Source: Pseudomonas putida (lineage in GTDB: Bacteria; Pseudomonadota; Gammaproteobacteria; Pseudomonadales; Pseudomonadaceae). Taken from it: a DNA stretch of 64,000 nucleotides. A program made the translations under genes and the position numbers. Where the stretch lies: the NCBI RefSeq assembly GCF_030159595.1, contig NZ_BSKJ01000005.1:124001-188000 (forward strand), read 5' to 3'. Every line of letters begins with the position of its first letter. Position 1 is the stretch's first letter. Shown piece after piece: positions 28,457-36,507 of this stretch. The notes below the pieces were generated by a model. The model saw only the letters and a list, made by a program, of their open reading frames with translations. It had not been told where the DNA came from and searched no databases.

Positions 28457-29673
28457 TACACCCCCTCCGCCAATTGCCCATCGATCAATGGCAGCTCTAC
28501 CCGCACGCAGGTACCACGACCAACCTTCGAGCGCAGGCTGATCCTGCCTTGGTGGGCGCGCACCACGGCCTTGACCACGGCCAGACCCAAACCGGTACCG
28601 GTGGCCTTGGTGGTAAGGAACGGCTCGCCCAGGCGGCCGAGCAAATCGGCATCTATGCCGCTGCCGGCATCGCTGACGCACAGGTGCAAGGTGCGCTCAC
28701 GGCGGTACAGGTGCACCTTCAGCCGCGCGGGACCGTCGCCGGCCTGCAGGGCATTTTCGATCAGGTTGAGCAAAGCACCCACCAAGGTGTCGCGGTTGCA
28801 CAACAGCTCACCCAGGTGACTGTCGCATTGCCACCGCACCGCGTGCCCCTGCACATGGGCCTGAGCCGCCTGCTGCAAACCCTGGAACAACGCCTTCGGG
28901 GTTACCCGATCACCCAGCGGCAACTCGCCACGGGCGAATACCAGCATGTCGCGCACCTGGTGCTCCAGCTCGTGCAGGCGTTCCTTCAAGGTAGCGGCAA
29001 AGCGCTGACGGGTTTCGTCGCTCAGGTGCTGTTCGCTGTCAGCCAGGTGGCTGGCGTAGAGCATGGCTGCCGACAGCGGCGTGCGGATCTGATGGGCCAG
29101 CGAGGCGACCATGCGCCCCAGCGATGACAGGCGCTCGTGACGGGCCAGCTGGCCTTGCAGGCGACGGGTTTCAGTCAGGTCGTTGAGCAGCACAAGCTGA
29201 CCTGGCTCGGCATCCAGCGAGCGGGTCGCGATGGACAGCCTGCGGCCATCACGCAGCGAGACTTCATGGCCATCGTCCTTGCGCGGGGCAAAACTACGCG
29301 CTATCACCTGGCGCCACAGCTGGCCGATCAGCGGCTCACCGAGCAGCTCGCAGGCGGCCGGGTTGGCTTCACGCACCAGGCCCTGACCATCGATCACGAT
29401 CACCCCGCCAGGCAACAGGTCCAACAGATTTTGCAAGCGGTTGGCCAGACGCTCCTTCTCGCTGAGCTCGGCGATGCGCTGGGCACTGACCACCGCCAGC
29501 TCACCCTTGAGCTCGCTGACCCGGGCTTCGAGCAGGCTGTAGGACTGGCTCAGCTGGCTGGACACCTGATTGAACAAGGCAAAGGCTTGCTCGACACCCT
29601 GGCGGCTTTCCTGTTCCACCTGGGTTTGCCCCTGCTGGTCGGGGGCTAGGGATACATGGGCGGCCTGGGGCAT
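28456..29673 (-). CDS. fleS: Sensor histidine kinase FleS
   Basis: A 405-aa soluble kinase without membrane segments. An N-terminal coiled coil, a PAS domain (about 80-165, LLPGGVIVIDGQGLVREANPAA-like), a HisKA domain with H194 (SLAHQIRTPLSAAM) and a HATPase domain (TGLGLAVVKAVVRAHQG) are visible. It pairs with FleR, to which it is translationally coupled. Confidence 0.95.
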   Translation of the reverse strand: MPQAAHVSLAPDQQGQTQVEQESRQGVEQAFALFNQVSSQLSQSYSLLEARVSELKGELAVVSAQRIAELSEKERLANRLQNLLDLLPGGVIVIDGQGLVREANPAACELLGEPLIGQLWRQVIARSFAPRKDDGHEVSLRDGRRLSIATRSLDAEPGQLVLLNDLTETRRLQGQLARHERLSSLGRMVASLAHQIRTPLSAAMLYASHLADSEQHLSDETRQRFAATLKERLHELEHQVRDMLVFARGELPLGDRVTPKALFQGLQQAAQAHVQGHAVRWQCDSHLGELLCNRDTLVGALLNLIENALQAGDGPARLKVHLYRRERTLHLCVSDAGSGIDADLLGRLGEPFLTTKATGTGLGLAVVKAVVRAHQGRISLRSKVGRGTCVRVELPLIDGQLAEGV

Positions 29674-29726
29674 CGTGCTCTCTCGCGTGGCTGACCGTCA
29701 TAAAAACGGTATGTTGCCAGCGTTGT

Positions 29727-29743
29727 AGCAATAGCCGTGCCGG
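29727..29743 (-). promoter_or_regulatory. Sigma54 promoter of fleSR
   Basis: The minus strand reads CCGGCACGGCTATTGCT: GGCACG at -24 and TTGCT at -12 with the required 10-base spacing. It lies 53 bases upstream of the fleS ATG. FleQ, encoded just upstream, is the expected activator. Confidence 0.88.
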
Positions 29744-29769
29744 GGATGGGGAATTAGGTTGCCTGTGGG

Positions 29770-29801
29770 GGCCTCTTCGCGGGTAAACCTGCGAAGAGGC
29801 C
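29770..29801. repeat. REP-derived palindrome after fleQ
   Basis: A perfect 11-bp inverted repeat (ggcctcttcgc / gcgaagaggcc) surrounds a 10-base centre (gggtaaacct). The sequence is the head of the P. putida REP unit. It follows the fleQ stop by 13 bases and could act as a weak transcript end, but there is no U-tract on the minus strand. Confidence 0.8.
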
Positions 29802-29814
29802 GGACCAGGCGACA

Positions 29815-31290
29815 TCAGTCCTCTGCCTGGTCCTCGCCGCCCTGGCGGCTCATGCCGTACTTGCGCATCTTCTCGACCAGGGTGGTACGACGAATACGCA
29901 AACGTTCAGCCGCGCGCGCAACGATACCGTTGGCATCATCCAGCGCCTGCTGGATCAGGCCCTGCTCCAGGCTACCAAGGTAGTCCTTGAGGTCTAGACC
30001 TTCGGGCGGCAGCATGGCGTGGTTGCTGAAGCTCGGCGTGTGGCCGTTGATCGCCACGCGCTCTTCCAGGTCGCTGCGCAGGCTGTCGACCATCTGCTCG
30101 TCTTCATCGTCGACGTAGCGGAACTTCTTCGGCAGCTCCGACACACCAATTACCCCGTACGGGTGCATGATCGCCATGCGCTCGACCAGGTTGGCCAACT
30201 CGCGCACATTGCCCGGCCAGCCGTGACGGCACAGCGACATGATCGACGCCGAGTTGAAGCGAATGGAACCGCGCTTTTCGTGCTCCATGCGCGAAATGAG
30301 TTCGTTCATCAGCAACGGAATGTCTTCCACCCGCTCACGCAGCGGCGCCATCTCGATCGGGAACACGTTCAGGCGGTAATACAGGTCTTCGCGGAAGGTG
30401 CCGTCCTCGATCATGGTTTCGAGGTTCTTGTGCGTCGCGGCGATGATGCGCACATCGATGCTCTGGGTCTTGTTGCTACCCACACGCTCGAACGTACGCT
30501 CCTGCAGCACACGCAGCAGCTTGACCTGCATCGGCAACGGCATGTCGCCAATTTCATCAAGGAACAAGGTGCCCCCATTGGCCAGCTCGAAACGCCCGGC
30601 GCGACTGGTGATCGCACCGGTAAAGGCACCCTTCTCGTGGCCGAACAGCTCGCTTTCCAGCAACTCGGCCGGGATCGCGCCACAGTTGACCGGCACGAAC
30701 GGCGCTTCGCGGCGCTTGGAGTGGTAGTGCAGGTTACGCGCCACCACTTCCTTGCCCGTGCCCGACTCGCCCAGGATCAGCACGCTGGCATCGGTGTCAG
30801 CCACTTGCTGCATCATCTGCCGCACATGCTGGATGGCACGGCTGGTACCGACCAGGCTGCGGAACAGGTTGGGCTCGCGCTGGCGACCGCGCTCACGCGC
30901 CTGGTCGTACATTTCGCGGTAGACCTGGGCACGGTGCAGCGAATCCAGCAGCTGGCTGTAGCTTGGCGGCATTTCCAGATTGGAAAGAACACGGCGGCGA
31001 AGCTCTTCAGGCAGCTCGGCAGAAGAAATTTCACCTAAAAGCAGAACCGGAAGGAACTCATCCCAGGCAGCCACTGTCTTAAGCAGCCCAAGAAGATTGC
31101 CCGATGCGTTCACAGTGCCGATAAGCACACACAACACTTCACGACTGGAAGACAACGGCTCGACCACTTGCTGCCAGTCCTGGCTTGAGCAAGCGAGGTT
31201 TTCTTCGCCGAGAAAATTGAGCACCACCGCCAAGTCGCGGCGGCGTGCGCTGTCGTCGTCGATCAGCAGAATCTTGGTTTCACGCCACAT
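29815..31290 (-). CDS. fleQ: Master flagellar regulator FleQ
   Basis: A 491-aa sigma54 enhancer-binding protein at the top of the flagellar cascade, also controlling biofilm matrix genes through c-di-GMP. An atypical receiver-like domain (residues 1-120) is followed by the AAA+ domain: Walker A GESGTGKE (174-181), GAFTGA (221-226), Walker [12 protein letters not shown] Fis-type helix-turn-helix closes the protein ([23 protein letters not shown]). The c-di-GMP binding motif LFRS (142-145) and R185/N186 match those mapped in P. aeruginosa FleQ. It is monocistronic. Confidence 0.97.
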   Translation of the reverse strand: MWRETKILLIDDDSARRRDLAVVLNFLGEENLACSSQDWQQVVEPLSSSREVLCVLIGTVNASGNLLGLLKTVAAWDEFLPVLLLGEISSAELPEELRRRVLSNLEMPPSYSQLLDSLHRAQVYREMYDQARERGRQREPNLFRSLVGTSRAIQHVRQMMQQVADTDASVLILGESGTGKEVVARNLHYHSKRREAPFVPVNCGAIPAELLESELFGHEKGAFTGAITSRAGRFELANGGTLFLDEIGDMPLPMQVKLLRVLQERTFERVGSNKTQSIDVRIIAATHKNLETMIEDGTFREDLYYRLNVFPIEMAPLRERVEDIPLLMNELISRMEHEKRGSIRFNSASIMSLCRHGWPGNVRELANLVERMAIMHPYGVIGVSELPKKFRYVDDEDEQMVDSLRSDLEERVAINGHTPSFSNHAMLPPEGLDLKDYLGSLEQGLIQQALDDANGIVARAAERLRIRRTTLVEKMRKYGMSRQGGEDQAED

Positions 31291-31457
31291 GCAATAGCAA
31301 CTTCCCTAGTCATATCGGCGCCCTGTGGGCGAGCTCGACATCATTCCGACTGAATGGTCAGTGTTCGGACGTCTGAAATTCGAAAACAGCCACTAGTAAA
31401 GTCAAAAAACACCGGTCAGTCAAATAAATGGCGCACGGCTTTTTGCAACATCGGTGG

Positions 31458-31754
31458 TCAGGTGAACAAATGGTATACCTTTGCCGCGTTCTTCGCCTGA
31501 CGGATTTTCGTCATTTCATCGACCAAGGATTGACGCTCGCCACTTGCAACCTCGATTAGCTGGCGGTAAACGGCCAACAGTTGCTCAAGGCTGGCACTGA
31601 CATCCGCCTCATTGCCTTTGGCTTCGGACACCATGTCTCCGATGCGCAGACGGCATTCCAGGTCCAACTCCCCCACCGCTTCCCAGTCGCGGTCGGCCAG
31701 CGCCGCCAGCAGCATGTTCCGGGTCTGTTCGATTCGGGCGATTACTTCGCTCAT
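31458..31754 (-). CDS. fliT: Flagellar export chaperone FliT-like protein
   Basis: A 98-aa helical protein (VIARIEQTRNMLLAALADRDWEAVGELDLECR) of the size and position of FliT, the FliD export chaperone. It lies directly behind fliS. ATG at 31754 has AAGGAG upstream and starts just inside the fliS end; 17 codons upstream in frame lack a start signal. FliT families are divergent, so the name rests partly on context. Confidence 0.8.
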   Translation of the reverse strand: MSEVIARIEQTRNMLLAALADRDWEAVGELDLECRLRIGDMVSEAKGNEADVSASLEQLLAVYRQLIEVASGERQSLVDEMTKIRQAKNAAKVYHLFT

Positions 31755-31768
31755 GTCATGCTCCTTTA

Positions 31769-32164
31769 TCAGGAAGCCGACGACTGATCGCCGATAGCGT
31801 CCCAACCTTCCTTCACAGTGATCATAAGGCGCGCGACCTCGTCGATGATGGCCGGGTCGCCTTTGAGATTGGCTTCGGTCAAACGGCGACTCATGTAGAT
31901 ATACAGGCTATCCAGCTCAGCCAGGTTGTCAGCATGGTTTTCCAGGTCCAGCCCTTCACGCAGCCCACCGATAATGTCGATGGCCTTGCCGATCAAGATG
32001 CCGCGCTGCGCGATGTCATTGCGCGCGATGGCACCTTTGGCCTGGGCCATACGATCAAGGCCGCCCTGCATAAGCATCTGTACCAGGCGGTGCGGACTGG
32101 CTTCGGACGTCTGCGCCACGCCGTTGACTTTCTGGTATTGCCGAAGGGCCAACATCGGGTTCAT
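31769..32164 (-). CDS. fliS: Flagellin export chaperone FliS
   Basis: A 131-aa helical chaperone that binds the flagellin C-terminus before export. It shows the family N-terminus (ALRQYQKVNGVAQTSEASPHRLVQMLMQGGLDRMAQAKGA) and the LDSLYIYMSRRLTEANL segment. It has its own sigma28-type promoter and is separated from fliD by a strong terminator. Confidence 0.95.
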   Translation of the reverse strand: MNPMLALRQYQKVNGVAQTSEASPHRLVQMLMQGGLDRMAQAKGAIARNDIAQRGILIGKAIDIIGGLREGLDLENHADNLAELDSLYIYMSRRLTEANLKGDPAIIDEVARLMITVKEGWDAIGDQSSAS

Positions 32165-32204
32165 GGATCTACCTCGTTGCAGCGAAAAGGTTGCTTGTAC
32201 CTGT

Positions 32205-32231
32205 GTATCGCCTGAGCGTCAAAAAACTTTA
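32205..32231 (-). promoter_or_regulatory. Sigma28 (FliA) promoter of fliS
   Basis: The minus strand shows TAAA, 15 bases, then GGCGATAC, against the consensus TAAA-N15-GCCGATAA (6 of 8 in the -10). It is 41 bases upstream of the fliS ATG and just downstream of the fliD terminator hairpin. Confidence 0.75.
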
Positions 32232-32241
32232 GTGCCAACGC

Positions 32242-32276
32242 AAAAAGCCCGGAGCGAGGCTAGGCGCTGCCGGGCT
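32242..32276 (-). terminator. Intrinsic terminator of fliD
   Basis: A GC-rich stem (agcccggcagcg / cgctccgggct, one bulge) with an 8-base loop is followed on the minus strand by a T-run. It begins 25 bases after the fliD stop. Confidence 0.85.
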
Positions 32277-32301
32277 TGTGCATTGCAAAACGCGAGAACG
32301 A

Positions 32302-33714
32302 TCAGGAGTTCTTGGCCTGAGCGTTGATAGCGTCGAAAACCGATTTGATCTGGTCGGCCTGGGCATTGAGCTTGGCCACCGCGGTGTCCATTGCCACCCA
32401 CTTCTTGGTCAGCGACTCGGTCAACGCCTCGGTACGACGATCCAGCGCGGTCTGCTGGTCCACCAGGTTCTTCGCCACCTTATCCAGGCTGGCCTTGCGC
32501 GTGGCCAGGCTGCCATCCGTGGCGTTGTACGGATCGATTGCCTTGTTCATGCGCTCGATGAGCCCATTGGAACCGGTGAACAACTCCTGGACTTCCGAGC
32601 CCAGCTTCTTGTCGTTCATCGCCGCGGTGAACTTGGTCGAATTGAATTCGAGGGTGCCATCTTTGATGGTGTTGATACCCAGCTGGCTCAGGGTCGTCAG
32701 CTGGTCACCCGCCCCCACCTCGGACAGCACCTTGCGAACATCGTTGACCAGCGAACGGGTGGTCGGGTCGTTGCTCAACGGGCCGAGCGACAGGTTGTCA
32801 TCCGCGTCACGCGTGGACGTGGTCAGCGCGGTAATGGTTTTCTGCAACGTGTTATAGGCATCGACGAACGACTGAATCGACTTCTTCAGGCCATCATTGT
32901 CCTGCGACACCGAGACATTGGTGGGCACACCGTCGGCGCCCGACTTGGCACTGACGCCCGTCAGCTCCAACGTGATGCCACTGATGGCGTCGGTAATGGT
33001 GTTCTTTTTGCTGGTGACCACCAGGCCGTCGATGGTCAGCTCGGCATCCTGCGCCTGGGCGGTAATGAACCCGGCGCCGGTATCCGACATCTGCTGAGTA
33101 CCGTCGATCTCAAGCTCAGGGACACCACTGACCATGAGGTCGGTCTTGGCACCGGTGGTGGTGGAGCTGAACACCAGCCGCGCACCGTCCTTGCCGTTGA
33201 CGATGTTGGCGGAGATACCCTGAACGCCCATCTCTTTGTTGATCTGGTCGCGCACAGACTGCAACGAGGCGCCATCTTCAACTTCGAGCTCATAGGTTTT
33301 GCCATTCTGCTCGATGGTCAGCGTACCACCCGTCACCGTTGCGGCCGCACCGCCAGCGATCGGGGCACTGGCCACTTTCGAGCCGGTCGCCAGCTTGTTG
33401 ACCACAATGTCGTAGCTGCCTGCCACCGCCGTGTTGCCAGCCGTCACCTTGACCACTGACTCGTTGGCCGACTTGGCGGCATACGCATTGAAAGCGGGAC
33501 TGGTGGAGCTGTTCAGCTTTGCCATGGCGTCCTGAAACGCCGTCAGGGCACTGCGAAGCGAGCCCACACCGGAAATCATCGCGGTATTGTTGCTGGTCTG
33601 CCGAGTGATCTGCGCCTTCTTGGCCGCCGTGTCGGCATTGACCAGCGCCGCGACCATTTCGGTGATATTCAGCCCCGTACCTTGACCGATACTGGAAACC
33701 AGGGTGCTCGCCAT
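32302..33714 (-). CDS. fliD: Flagellar filament cap protein FliD
   Basis: A 470-aa hook-associated protein 2 that caps the filament and folds flagellin at the tip. The conserved N-terminus (GTGLNITEMVAALVNADTAAK) and C-terminal coiled coil (LDKVAKNLVDQQTALDRRTEALTESLTKKW) flank variable domains. It follows flaG and precedes the fliS unit. Confidence 0.96.
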   Translation of the reverse strand: MASTLVSSIGQGTGLNITEMVAALVNADTAAKKAQITRQTSNNTAMISGVGSLRSALTAFQDAMAKLNSSTSPAFNAYAAKSANESVVKVTAGNTAVAGSYDIVVNKLATGSKVASAPIAGGAAATVTGGTLTIEQNGKTYELEVEDGASLQSVRDQINKEMGVQGISANIVNGKDGARLVFSSTTTGAKTDLMVSGVPELEIDGTQQMSDTGAGFITAQAQDAELTIDGLVVTSKKNTITDAISGITLELTGVSAKSGADGVPTNVSVSQDNDGLKKSIQSFVDAYNTLQKTITALTTSTRDADDNLSLGPLSNDPTTRSLVNDVRKVLSEVGAGDQLTTLSQLGINTIKDGTLEFNSTKFTAAMNDKKLGSEVQELFTGSNGLIERMNKAIDPYNATDGSLATRKASLDKVAKNLVDQQTALDRRTEALTESLTKKWVAMDTAVAKLNAQADQIKSVFDAINAQAKNS

Positions 33715-33795
33715 ACAGTTATCCCTCTTTGTTGACCGTCAGGACCTGCTCCTGCAAGCCCGACGTGATTCCTGCTTTAGCACATTCTCCGCCGA

Positions 33796-34173
33796 TCAAA
33801 CCTTGGCGTCGAACAAAATACTGTTTACATCGCTCAGGTTATGCGCAATCCGCAAGGCCTCTTCAGAAGGCAATTGGCGGATCAACTCGCCGGTTTCACT
33901 GGCGATGACCTTGACTACGATCTTTCCGGATTCTTCGTCCGTGGAGAATTCCAGGTTGCGGCGGGTGGAGCTGAGAAACTTTTCGATTTCCGAAACAGCG
34001 CTTTTCACTTTTTCGGCATCATTGCTGTGCTCGGCAGCATTGATGGCATTGGGTACCAGCGTGTCACTGCCGCTGCGCGAAGCTTCCTCGGCGCGGGCAA
34101 CCGGTTTTTCGCCAGCCTGTTCGGCGGGGCGGGATGCCGGATAGGACAGATTCAGCTTGACGCTCATGTCCAT
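33796..34173 (-). CDS. flaG: Flagellar protein FlaG
   Basis: A 125-aa FlaG-family protein. The conserved C-terminal half (LEFSTDEESGKIVVKVIASETGELIRQLPSEEALRIAHNL) defines the family, linked to filament length in pseudomonads. ATG at 34173 has GAGGTGG about 7 bases upstream. A GTG three codons earlier overlaps that site and an ATG two codons later is also possible. Confidence 0.92.
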   Translation of the reverse strand: MDMSVKLNLSYPASRPAEQAGEKPVARAEEASRSGSDTLVPNAINAAEHSNDAEKVKSAVSEIEKFLSSTRRNLEFSTDEESGKIVVKVIASETGELIRQLPSEEALRIAHNLSDVNSILFDAKV

Positions 34174-34191
34174 GTCTACCACCTCATAACG

Positions 34192-34229
34192 AAAAGGCGG
34201 GGAAGCGCCTTAGAATGCACTCCCCCGCC
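34192..34229 (-). terminator. Intrinsic terminator of fliC
   Basis: A 13-bp stem (34217-34229 paired with 34196-34208, one G-T pair) with an 8-base loop is followed on the minus strand by TTTT. It lies 15 bases after the fliC stop. The T-run ends only about 10 bases before the flaG ribosome-binding site, so flaG depends on readthrough. Confidence 0.9.
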
Positions 34230-34244
34230 AATCACCATCAGCGA

Positions 34245-35096
34245 TTACTGAAGCAGCTTCAGTACGGCGGATGGCAGTTGGTTGGCCTGGGCCAGAATCG
34301 AAGTGGAAGCTTGCTGCAGGGTCTGCTGCTTGGTCAGCTGGGCAGTTTCAGCGGCGAAGTCGGTGTCTTGTACACGACCACGGGCGGCTTCGGCGTTTTC
34401 GTTGATGTTCTGCAGGTTGTTGATGGTGCTGGTCAGACGGTTTTGAACGGCACCCAGGTCGGCACGGGTGCTGTTGATCGCGTTCAGGGCGTCATCGATG
34501 GCGCTCAGGGCAGCGGTGAAGGCCGCTTCGGCAGTGGCGCTGTCGGTACCGGTGATGCTCATGCCATCCAGGCCGCTCAGCGCGCCAGTGGTGTTCATGG
34601 CATCGCTCAGGCTGATGGTGATCTGGTTGTCGCTACCCGTGTTGGAGCCAACCTGGAAGGTCATGTCGCTGGCACTACCGTCCAGCAGGTTCTTGCCGTT
34701 CAGCTGGGTCGAACCGGCGATACGGTCGATCTCTTTGAGCATCGACTGGAATTCTTTGTTCAGTGCTTCGCGGTCGTCTGCGCTGTTGTTGTCGTTTCGC
34801 GACTGAACAGCCAGTTCACGCATACGCTGCAGGATGTTGGTCTGCTCTTGCATCGCGCCTTCAGCAGTCTGGGCGATGGAGATGGCGTCGTTGGCGTTTT
34901 TGATCGCCATGGTCTGGCCACGGATCTGCGAAGTCATGCGGGTAGCGATCTGCAGGCCAGCAGCGTCGTCTTTGGCGCTGTTGATTTTCAGGCCGGAAGA
35001 CAGACGGGTCATCGAGGTGCCCAGTGCATCGGAAGCCCGGTTCAGGTTCTTCTGAACGCCCAGGGAGGTGGTGTTGGTGTTTACAGTCAAAGCCAT
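34245..35096 (-). CDS. fliC: Flagellin FliC
   Basis: A 283-aa filament subunit. The N-terminal D0/D1 region (MALTVNTNTTSLGVQKNLNR) and C-terminal D1/D0 region (FAAETAQLTKQQTLQQASTS, ending VLKLLQ) are highly conserved. The variable middle is short, about 50-60 residues rich in Ser, Thr, Ala and Gly, giving a small flagellin of the P. putida/P. syringae type. Ser/Thr residues there are likely sites for the glycan made by the neighbouring island. GAGGAA lies 6 bases before the ATG. Confidence 0.97.
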   Translation of the reverse strand: MALTVNTNTTSLGVQKNLNRASDALGTSMTRLSSGLKINSAKDDAAGLQIATRMTSQIRGQTMAIKNANDAISIAQTAEGAMQEQTNILQRMRELAVQSRNDNNSADDREALNKEFQSMLKEIDRIAGSTQLNGKNLLDGSASDMTFQVGSNTGSDNQITISLSDAMNTTGALSGLDGMSITGTDSATAEAAFTAALSAIDDALNAINSTRADLGAVQNRLTSTINNLQNINENAEAARGRVQDTDFAAETAQLTKQQTLQQASTSILAQANQLPSAVLKLLQ

Positions 35097-35178
35097 GACG
35101 AATTCCTCGTTGGATTGGGTACTACGGCTTCCGGCCTTGGCAATTCGCCGGAGGTGGCACAGAGAACCTTCGTAATAG

Positions 35179-35205
35179 TTATCGTCGTCAGGGCGTCTTG
35201 CTTTA
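35179..35205 (-). promoter_or_regulatory. Sigma28 (FliA) promoter of fliC
   Basis: The minus strand shows TAAA, 15 bases, then GACGATAA, a 7-of-8 match to the -10 consensus GCCGATAA. It lies about 80 bases upstream of the fliC ATG and just downstream of the terminator that ends the glycan operon. Confidence 0.9.
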
Positions 35206-35305
35206 GCGTAATTTCAAAAAAAATTGCTGGCATCGTGCCAGCCCAACGAAATCAAGGAGTTGACGCCAATATACAGGCGCAACTTTGATGCAGGATAGAA
35301 AGTAA

Positions 35306-35330
35306 AACGCCGTCAGACGATGACGGCGTT
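35306..35330 (-). terminator. Intrinsic terminator of the glycan operon
   Basis: A perfect 10-bp stem (aacgccgtca / tgacggcgtt) with a 5-base loop is followed on the minus strand by TTACTTTC. It begins 19 bases after the ketoacyl-ACP synthase stop and insulates fliC from the long operon upstream. Confidence 0.88.
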
Positions 35331-35348
35331 ATTTGCGGCGACGAACGG

Positions 35349-36284
35349 TCAGTCGCAGCGTTCGATAATGGCCGAGCCCCACGACAGGCCCACCCCAAAG
35401 CCACTCAGCGCCACGCGCTTGCAGCCGGAGCCAAGCACATGCTTTTCCAGCAGCAGCGGTATGCTGGACGACACGGTATTGCCCGTCTCGACCATATCCT
35501 TGACAAACTTCTGCTTGTGCTCGCCTTCATCAAAACGCGACGAAACGGCATCGACGATCGCCGCGCTGCCCTGATGCAGGCAGTACAGGTCGATATCCTC
35601 AGCCCGGAGTGCGCTGGCTTCAAGCAACTGCTGCAAGTGCGCCGGCACCTTGACCAAGGCAAAGTTATAGACCTGGCGACCATTCATGAAGAACTTGCCA
35701 TCGGTGGTACGCAGGTGCTCGGCACCCGCACCATCGCTGCCGAACAACGACTTGCCCAATTGCCATGCAGCGCCCTCGCCCATCCAGGTGGCGGTAGCGG
35801 CGTCACCGAACAGCATGGTGGTATTGCGATCTTCCGGGTCGACAATCTTCGAGTAAGGATCGGCGGTGATCAGCAGGCCGTTTTTAAGGCCCGCGGCCTC
35901 CATGAAACCCTTCATGGCATACAAGCCGTACACATAGCCCGAGCAGCCCAGGGAAATATCAAAGGCTGCGACGGCGGTCGAAAGGCCGAGCTTGTGCTGA
36001 ACGATCGCCGCCGTATGCGGCAGCCCTTCGGCATCGCCGTTCTGGGTGACCACGATCACGGCATCGATGGCAGCTGGGTCCAGCGACGGGTTGGCGGCAA
36101 ACAATGCGTTGGCTGCCTCGACACAAAGATCGGATGTTTCCTGGTTGGCATCCTTGCGCGGCAAGAAGGTGGAACCGATCTTGCCGAAAATGAACTCTTG
36201 ATCCTTGCCGAATTTCGCACCTTGGGCGTAGTTGTCTACACCCTTCACAGGCACGTAACTGGCGATGCTTTTAATGCCAATCAT
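35349..36284 (-). CDS. 3-oxoacyl-ACP synthase III-like protein (flagellin glycan)
   Basis: A 311-aa thiolase-fold enzyme of the FabH family. The Cys-His-Asn triad is intact: C114 (SLGCSGYVYG), H237 (CLHQGS) and N269 (ETGNTVSSS), so condensing activity is expected. Its position next to fliC and glycosyltransferases parallels orf3 of the P. syringae flagellin glycosylation island, a fabH homologue beside fgt1 and fgt2. A likely role is to provide a short 3-oxo or 3-hydroxyacyl group for the glycan rather than housekeeping fatty acid initiation; that is inference. Confidence 0.85.
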   Translation of the reverse strand: MIGIKSIASYVPVKGVDNYAQGAKFGKDQEFIFGKIGSTFLPRKDANQETSDLCVEAANALFAANPSLDPAAIDAVIVVTQNGDAEGLPHTAAIVQHKLGLSTAVAAFDISLGCSGYVYGLYAMKGFMEAAGLKNGLLITADPYSKIVDPEDRNTTMLFGDAATATWMGEGAAWQLGKSLFGSDGAGAEHLRTTDGKFFMNGRQVYNFALVKVPAHLQQLLEASALRAEDIDLYCLHQGSAAIVDAVSSRFDEGEHKQKFVKDMVETGNTVSSSIPLLLEKHVLGSGCKRVALSGFGVGLSWGSAIIERCD

Positions 36285-36507
36285 TGTGGCTTCCCGGTTG
36301 ACATGGCGGATAGTGCGGGATCGGGCCTGATACTGGCCTCGTCAGGCCATCGACGTGGCTGCCCGCTGACTTGATAGATTAAAGATGCACGTTTCGACTG
36401 CCAAGTCACGGTTATACGACCAAAGCTGCGAATGCCGCAATGCCAGGGCTGCTTTTGCAGGCGTTCGCGCGACCCAAGGGCCCCATGATTCACACACCAC
36501 CCGAAGG

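Noticed and set aside
31400..31457. Possible terminator after fliT
   Set aside because: A five-base stem (caccg/cggtg) with a very long loop precedes a T-run; too weak to call.
33715..33795. Possible sigma54 or sigma28 promoter for fliD
   Set aside because: A TAAA box and a GG-N10-GC spacing occur, but the -10 (GGCTTGCA) and the -24 (CGGGCTT) parts do not match the consensus closely enough.
36334..36349. Short hairpin (tggcct-cgtc-aggcca) upstream of the ketoacyl-ACP synthase gene
   Set aside because: Only 6 bp of stem, no T-run, no promoter-like context; likely chance in GC-rich DNA.
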